9,910 nucleotides of DNA from positions 1 through 9,910 of the forward strand of contig SYDM01000024.1 of the NCBI GenBank assembly GCA_005801485.1, in the 5' to 3' direction. Position 1 is the first letter of the stretch. The number at the start of each line of letters is the position of its first letter. Under the pieces are notes generated by a model that saw only the letters and a program-made list of their open reading frames with translations, was not told where the DNA came from and did not search any database. Position numbers and translations under genes: made by a program. The DNA comes from Rickettsiales bacterium (GTDB lineage Bacteria > Pseudomonadota > Alphaproteobacteria > Pelagibacterales > Pelagibacteraceae). Below, one piece after another: positions 6,553 to 9,910 of the stretch.

Positions 6553-8046
6553 TTATTTCATTGTTGGCATAATAAATTCAGGGTCAGATCTTAATCCTGA
6601 AGGCCATCTAGAAGTTATAGTTTTTAATTTAGTGTAAAATCTTACTCCTTCTGGGCCGTGCATGTGCTGATCTCCAAATAAAGATCTTTTCCATCCACCA
6701 AAGCTATGGAAAGCCATTGGGACAGGAATTGGTATGTTTATGCCTACCATTCCTATTTGAACTTTGCTTGCAAAATTTCTACCTGTATCACCATCTCTTG
6801 TAAATATAGCAACACCGTTTCCAAATTCATGGTCATTAACTAATTTTAAAGCTTCTTCAAAATTTTTAGCTCTTACGACTGAAAGTACTGGTCCAAATAT
6901 TTCTTCTTTATAAATTCTCATGTCTTTTTTAACATGGTCAAATAAACATCCGCCTATATAATAACCATTTTCGTATCCTTGTAATTTTAGATTTCTTCCA
7001 TCTACAACTAATTTTGCTCCTTCTTTAACTCCAAGATCAACGTAGCCTTTAACTTTTTCTAAATGTTCTTTGTTAACTAATGGTCCCATTTCTGATGTTT
7101 TATCCATTCCAGGGCCTACTTTTAATGACACTACTTTTTTAGCTAAGGATTGAACTAGTTTGTCTCCAATATCTCCAACAGCTACTGCAACTGATTGAGC
7201 CATACATCTTTCTCCAGCAGAACCATATGCGGCACCCATTAAACAGTTTACTGCTTGCTCTAAATCACAATCAGGCATAACTACTGCATGATTTTTAGCT
7301 CCACCTAAAGCTTGGACTCGTTTTTCGTTTTTGGCACAATTTTCGTAAATATATTTAGCAATCGGTGTTGATCCAACAAAGCTTACAGCAGATATATCTT
7401 TATTATTTATTATTGCATCAACTGCTTCTTTATCGCCATTGACCACATTAAATACTCCTTCTGGTAACCCGGCTTCTGTTAAAAGCTCGGCTAGTTTAAT
7501 TGAACAAGATGGATCTTTTTCTGATGGTTTTAAAATAAAAGTATTTCCACAAGCTATTGCAATAGGAAACATCCACATTGGTACCATCGCGGGAAAGTTG
7601 AACGGGGTGATTCCTGCACAAACTCCTAAAGGTTGTCTTAATGACCAACTATCTACATCTGTACCAACATTTTCAGTAAACTCACCTTTTAGTAATTGCG
7701 GAATACCACACGCGAATTCAACTACTTCTAAACCTCTAGTTAATGAACCTTTAGCATCATCAAAAACTTTGCCGTGTTCTGAGACAATAATTTTAGTTAA
7801 CTCATCAGAATTTTTTTCAATTAACTCTTTAAATTTAAACATTATTCTTGCTCTTTGAAGAGGTGGTTTATTTGACCAATTAAGAAAAGCTTTCTTTGCT
7901 GCTTGAACGGCTATATCTATATCTTGAACTGAAGCTAGTTTTACTTCAGCGATATGTTCGCCTGTAGCTGGATTAAAAACCTTAGAAGTTCTTTTAGATA
8001 TACCGGAAAATTTTTTTCCGTTTACAAAGTGGACGATAGTGTTCAT
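6553..8046 (-). CDS. mmsA: Methylmalonate-semialdehyde dehydrogenase (CoA-acylating)
   Basis: This 497-residue aldehyde dehydrogenase converts methylmalonate semialdehyde (or malonate semialdehyde) with NAD and CoA to propionyl-CoA (or acetyl-CoA), CO2 and NADH, a late step of valine, thymine or beta-alanine breakdown. ALDH-superfamily features are [16 protein letters not shown] (146-161) with N150 of the oxyanion hole, LKPSEKDPS (172-180) for cofactor binding, and the catalytic C281 in [11 protein letters not shown] (275-285). As in other MmsA/IolA proteins, the general-base glutamate of hydrolytic ALDHs is absent: the [13 protein letters not shown] segment (248-260) has Asn where others have Glu. 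This supports a CoA-acylating enzyme. The C-terminus has the family's [17 protein letters not shown] (704-style numbering not implied; near residue 440-456). It lies 24 bp after sdhB and 11 bp before mdh on the same strand, so it is likely co-transcribed with the TCA genes. Confidence 0.95.
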   Translation of the reverse strand: MNTIVHFVNGKKFSGISKRTSKVFNPATGEHIAEVKLASVQDIDIAVQAAKKAFLNWSNKPPLQRARIMFKFKELIEKNSDELTKIIVSEHGKVFDDAKGSLTRGLEVVEFACGIPQLLKGEFTENVGTDVDSWSLRQPLGVCAGITPFNFPAMVPMWMFPIAIACGNTFILKPSEKDPSCSIKLAELLTEAGLPEGVFNVVNGDKEAVDAIINNKDISAVSFVGSTPIAKYIYENCAKNEKRVQALGGAKNHAVVMPDCDLEQAVNCLMGAAYGSAGERCMAQSVAVAVGDIGDKLVQSLAKKVVSLKVGPGMDKTSEMGPLVNKEHLEKVKGYVDLGVKEGAKLVVDGRNLKLQGYENGYYIGGCLFDHVKKDMRIYKEEIFGPVLSVVRAKNFEEALKLVNDHEFGNGVAIFTRDGDTGRNFASKVQIGMVGINIPIPVPMAFHSFGGWKRSLFGDQHMHGPEGVRFYTKLKTITSRWPSGLRSDPEFIMPTMK

Positions 8047-8070
8047 AGCAATACTGCAATAATTAAGCTT

Positions 8071-8847
8071 TTAGCTTGTTGCAAGCATTTTTTTAATTGA
8101 TCCAATTGCTTTTGCGGGATTCAAGCCTTTTGGGCATGAGTCTGTGCAATTCATAATAGTATGACATCTATAAAGTTTTAGTTCATCAGCAACTTTCTTT
8201 AGCCTTTCTTTTTTTTCTTCATCTCTACTATCGTTGATCCATCTATAAGCTTGAAGTAATACAGCTGGACCTAAATATTTATCTCCGTTCCACCAGTAAC
8301 TTGGACATGAAGTAGAACAGCACGCACAAAGTATACACTCATAATAGCCATCGAGTTTTGATCTGTCGCTTTTTGACTGTAATATTTCTTGTTTTTCTTG
8401 ACCGGTTTGAGTTGTCTTTAACCAAGGTTGAATAGACTCGTATTGTTTATATAATCCTGTCAAATCTCCAATTAGATCTTTAATTACTTTTAAATGAGGT
8501 AGAGGATATATGTTTAATTCACCCTTTATATCAGTATGAGATTTAATACATGACAAAGTATTTACTCCATCAACATTCATTGCACACGATCCACAAACAC
8601 CATGAGCACAGGATCTTCTAAAAGTTAATGTTGAGTCAATTTCATTTTTAATTTTAAATAAAATATCTAAAACTTTTGGTCCACAATTATCCATGTCAAC
8701 CTCAAAAGTATCAATTCTGGGATTGTTACCGTCAGATGGGTTCCATCTGTAAATATTTACTATTTTTAAATTAGAAGAGTTTATTTTATCTTTATAGTAT
8801 TTGCCTTTAAGAATTTTAGAATTTTGTGGCAAATTTAATTGAACCAT
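8071..8847 (-). CDS. sdhB: Succinate dehydrogenase iron-sulfur subunit
   Basis: SdhB carries electrons from the SdhA flavin to quinone through three iron-sulfur clusters at the inner-membrane face (complex II). All ligands are present in this 258-residue protein: C80, C85, C88 and C100 for [2Fe-2S] (CAHGVCGSC then LSC); C171, C174, C177 and C238 for [4Fe-4S] (CILCACC and SCPKG); and C181, C228 and C234 for [3Fe-4S]. W186 in SYWWNGDK and H229 in CHTIMNC match residues known at the quinone site of the E. coli enzyme. Compared with that enzyme it has about 20 extra N-terminal residues, common in alphaproteobacteria. The ATG directly abuts the sdhA stop (TAAATG). A purine-rich AGAGAGAG just upstream, within sdhA, may act as the ribosome binding site, implying translational coupling of the two subunits. 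Confidence 0.98.
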   Translation of the reverse strand: MVQLNLPQNSKILKGKYYKDKINSSNLKIVNIYRWNPSDGNNPRIDTFEVDMDNCGPKVLDILFKIKNEIDSTLTFRRSCAHGVCGSCAMNVDGVNTLSCIKSHTDIKGELNIYPLPHLKVIKDLIGDLTGLYKQYESIQPWLKTTQTGQEKQEILQSKSDRSKLDGYYECILCACCSTSCPSYWWNGDKYLGPAVLLQAYRWINDSRDEEKKERLKKVADELKLYRCHTIMNCTDSCPKGLNPAKAIGSIKKMLATS

Positions 8848-9910
8848 TTAATAAACTCTCTCTTTAGGTGGAAAGTATTGAACATCACTAGTAAGTGTTC
8901 GAGCATGAACATCTCTATATTTTATTGTCACTTTTTCACCATCTTGCCAAGCTAAAGTGTGTTTCATAAAATTTTTATCATCACGTTTCGTGAAATCTTC
9001 TCTCGCATGAGCTCCTCTGCTTTCTTTTCGGTTATAAGCTGATTCCATAGTCGTTAGAGCTTGACTAATTAAATTACTAAATTCTAACGTCTCAACTAAA
9101 TCTGTATTAAATATTAAAGATTTATCAGTTACTGATAGATCCTTCATGCCTTCTAAAGGCTTTCTAATTTCATTTATCCCTTCTTTTAATGTTTTCTCTG
9201 TTCTAAAAACAGCACATTTAGTTTGCATAGTTTTTTGCATTGAAGATCTTAGTTCGACAGTTTTATTTGTTCCTTTTGAATTTCTTATTATATCAAATCT
9301 ATCTAAGCATTTATCTGTTTCGCTTTGAGAAACTTCTCCATGTGGCATATTTGGCTTTAAAAGTTCAGTTGCTCTTTTGGCTGCTGCCCTTCCAAAAACC
9401 ACAAGGTCAATTAATGAGTTTGAACCTAATCTATTCGCACCATGAACAGAAACACATGCTGCTTCTCCTATGGCCATTAAACCTGTTACAATTTTTTCTG
9501 AGCCATTAAGAGTTAGAACTTCTGCTTTATAATTAGTTGGAATTCCCCCCATGTTATAATGCACCGTAGGAACGACGGGTATTGGTTGTTTAGATACATC
9601 TATGTTCGCAAAAGTTTTTGCTGCTTCTGCTATTCCTGGTAATCTTTCGTTGATTACTTTTTGATCTAAATGATCTAGATGTAAATATATATGATCTTTA
9701 TTCTTTCCTGCTCCGCGGCCTTCATTGATTTCAATTTCCATTGATCTGCTTACAACGTCTCTGGAAGCTAGATCTTTTGTGTTTGGCGCATATCTCTCCA
9801 TGAATCTTTCGCCTTCACTATTAACTAAAAACCCACCTTCACCTCTAACACCTTCTGTTATTAAAGTACCAACACCATAAATTCCTGTAGGATGAAATTG
9901 AACAAATTCC
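8848..9910 (-). CDS. sdhA: Succinate dehydrogenase flavoprotein subunit, C-terminal 353 codons (runs off right edge)
   Basis: SdhA oxidises succinate to fumarate with a covalently bound FAD. The open frame continues past the internal Met at 9801 to the window edge, so the gene is truncated by the window, not by mutation. An estimated 240 N-terminal residues, including the FAD-linking histidine region, lie outside. The visible part starts with the active-site stretch [17 protein letters not shown] (fragment residues 4-20), containing the histidine and Thr-Glu pair that bind the dicarboxylate. SRDVVSRS (49-56) holds the proton-relay arginine, HYNMGGIPT (117-125) the second substrate histidine, and [14 protein letters not shown] (156-169) the second substrate arginine and FAD contacts. 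The helical C-terminal domain follows and ends YFPPKERVY. It is the upstream partner of sdhB; sdhC and sdhD would be expected further right. Confidence 0.97.
   Translation of the reverse strand, partial: EFVQFHPTGIYGVGTLITEGVRGEGGFLVNSEGERFMERYAPNTKDLASRDVVSRSMEIEINEGRGAGKNKDHIYLHLDHLDQKVINERLPGIAEAAKTFANIDVSKQPIPVVPTVHYNMGGIPTNYKAEVLTLNGSEKIVTGLMAIGEAACVSVHGANRLGSNSLIDLVVFGRAAAKRATELLKPNMPHGEVSQSETDKCLDRFDIIRNSKGTNKTVELRSSMQKTMQTKCAVFRTEKTLKEGINEIRKPLEGMKDLSVTDKSLIFNTDLVETLEFSNLISQALTTMESAYNRKESRGAHAREDFTKRDDKNFMKHTLAWQDGEKVTIKYRDVHARTLTSDVQYFPPKERVY

Noticed and set aside
7439..7858. 139-residue plus-strand open frame inside mmsA
   Set aside because: It is antisense to a strongly conserved gene, has no recognisable domain, and its residues follow from the complementary codons of mmsA.
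8848..9801. A 317-residue stand-alone protein starting at 9801
   Set aside because: The same frame continues without a stop to the window edge with the conserved SdhA active-site sequence, so 9801 is an internal Met, not a start.

Overview
The window looks like the chromosome of a streamlined, very AT-rich alphaproteobacterium, most likely a SAR11 (Pelagibacterales) relative. The signs are extreme AT bias, gene gaps of 0 to about 50 bp, only TAA stops at the complete genes, and alphaproteobacterial-style clustering of sdh, mdh and suc genes. This assignment is an inference from composition and gene order; no marker gene such as rRNA is present.

Layout, left to right. Positions 1-2230 hold a minus-strand block read right to left as sucC, sucD, sucA: succinyl-CoA synthetase beta and alpha, then the N-terminal 53 codons of 2-oxoglutarate dehydrogenase E1. 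Positions 2278-5585 hold three genes of a different character that alternate in strand: a family-2 glycosyltransferase (+), a large multi-pass membrane protein with a GT-C-like first loop (-), and a class I SAM-dependent methyltransferase (+). Positions 5582-9910 return to minus-strand central metabolism, read as sdhA (5' end missing), sdhB, mmsA, mdh. There is no gene-free stretch longer than 50 bp, and I see no tRNA, rRNA, CRISPR array, transposase or insertion sequence.

The TCA genes encode consecutive or neighbouring steps: 2-oxoglutarate to succinyl-CoA (sucA), succinyl-CoA to succinate (sucCD), succinate to fumarate (sdhAB), and malate to oxaloacetate (mdh). mmsA makes propionyl-CoA or acetyl-CoA from (methyl)malonate semialdehyde. 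This can feed the same cycle if a propionyl-CoA route exists elsewhere in the genome.

The most interesting point is the three-gene insertion between mdh and sucC. It splits an otherwise co-directional TCA cluster, is visibly more AT-rich than its flanks, and looks like cell-surface or lipid-glycan modification rather than carbon metabolism. Its genes are packed so tightly that it overlaps mdh at the stop codons, overlaps itself by 23 bp at a convergent junction, and leaves only 47 bp to carry the start signals of sucC and of the glycosyltransferase. The TCA genes themselves are ordinary, intact members of their families. I found no convincing wholly new system; the insertion and its unassigned membrane protein are the parts worth following up.
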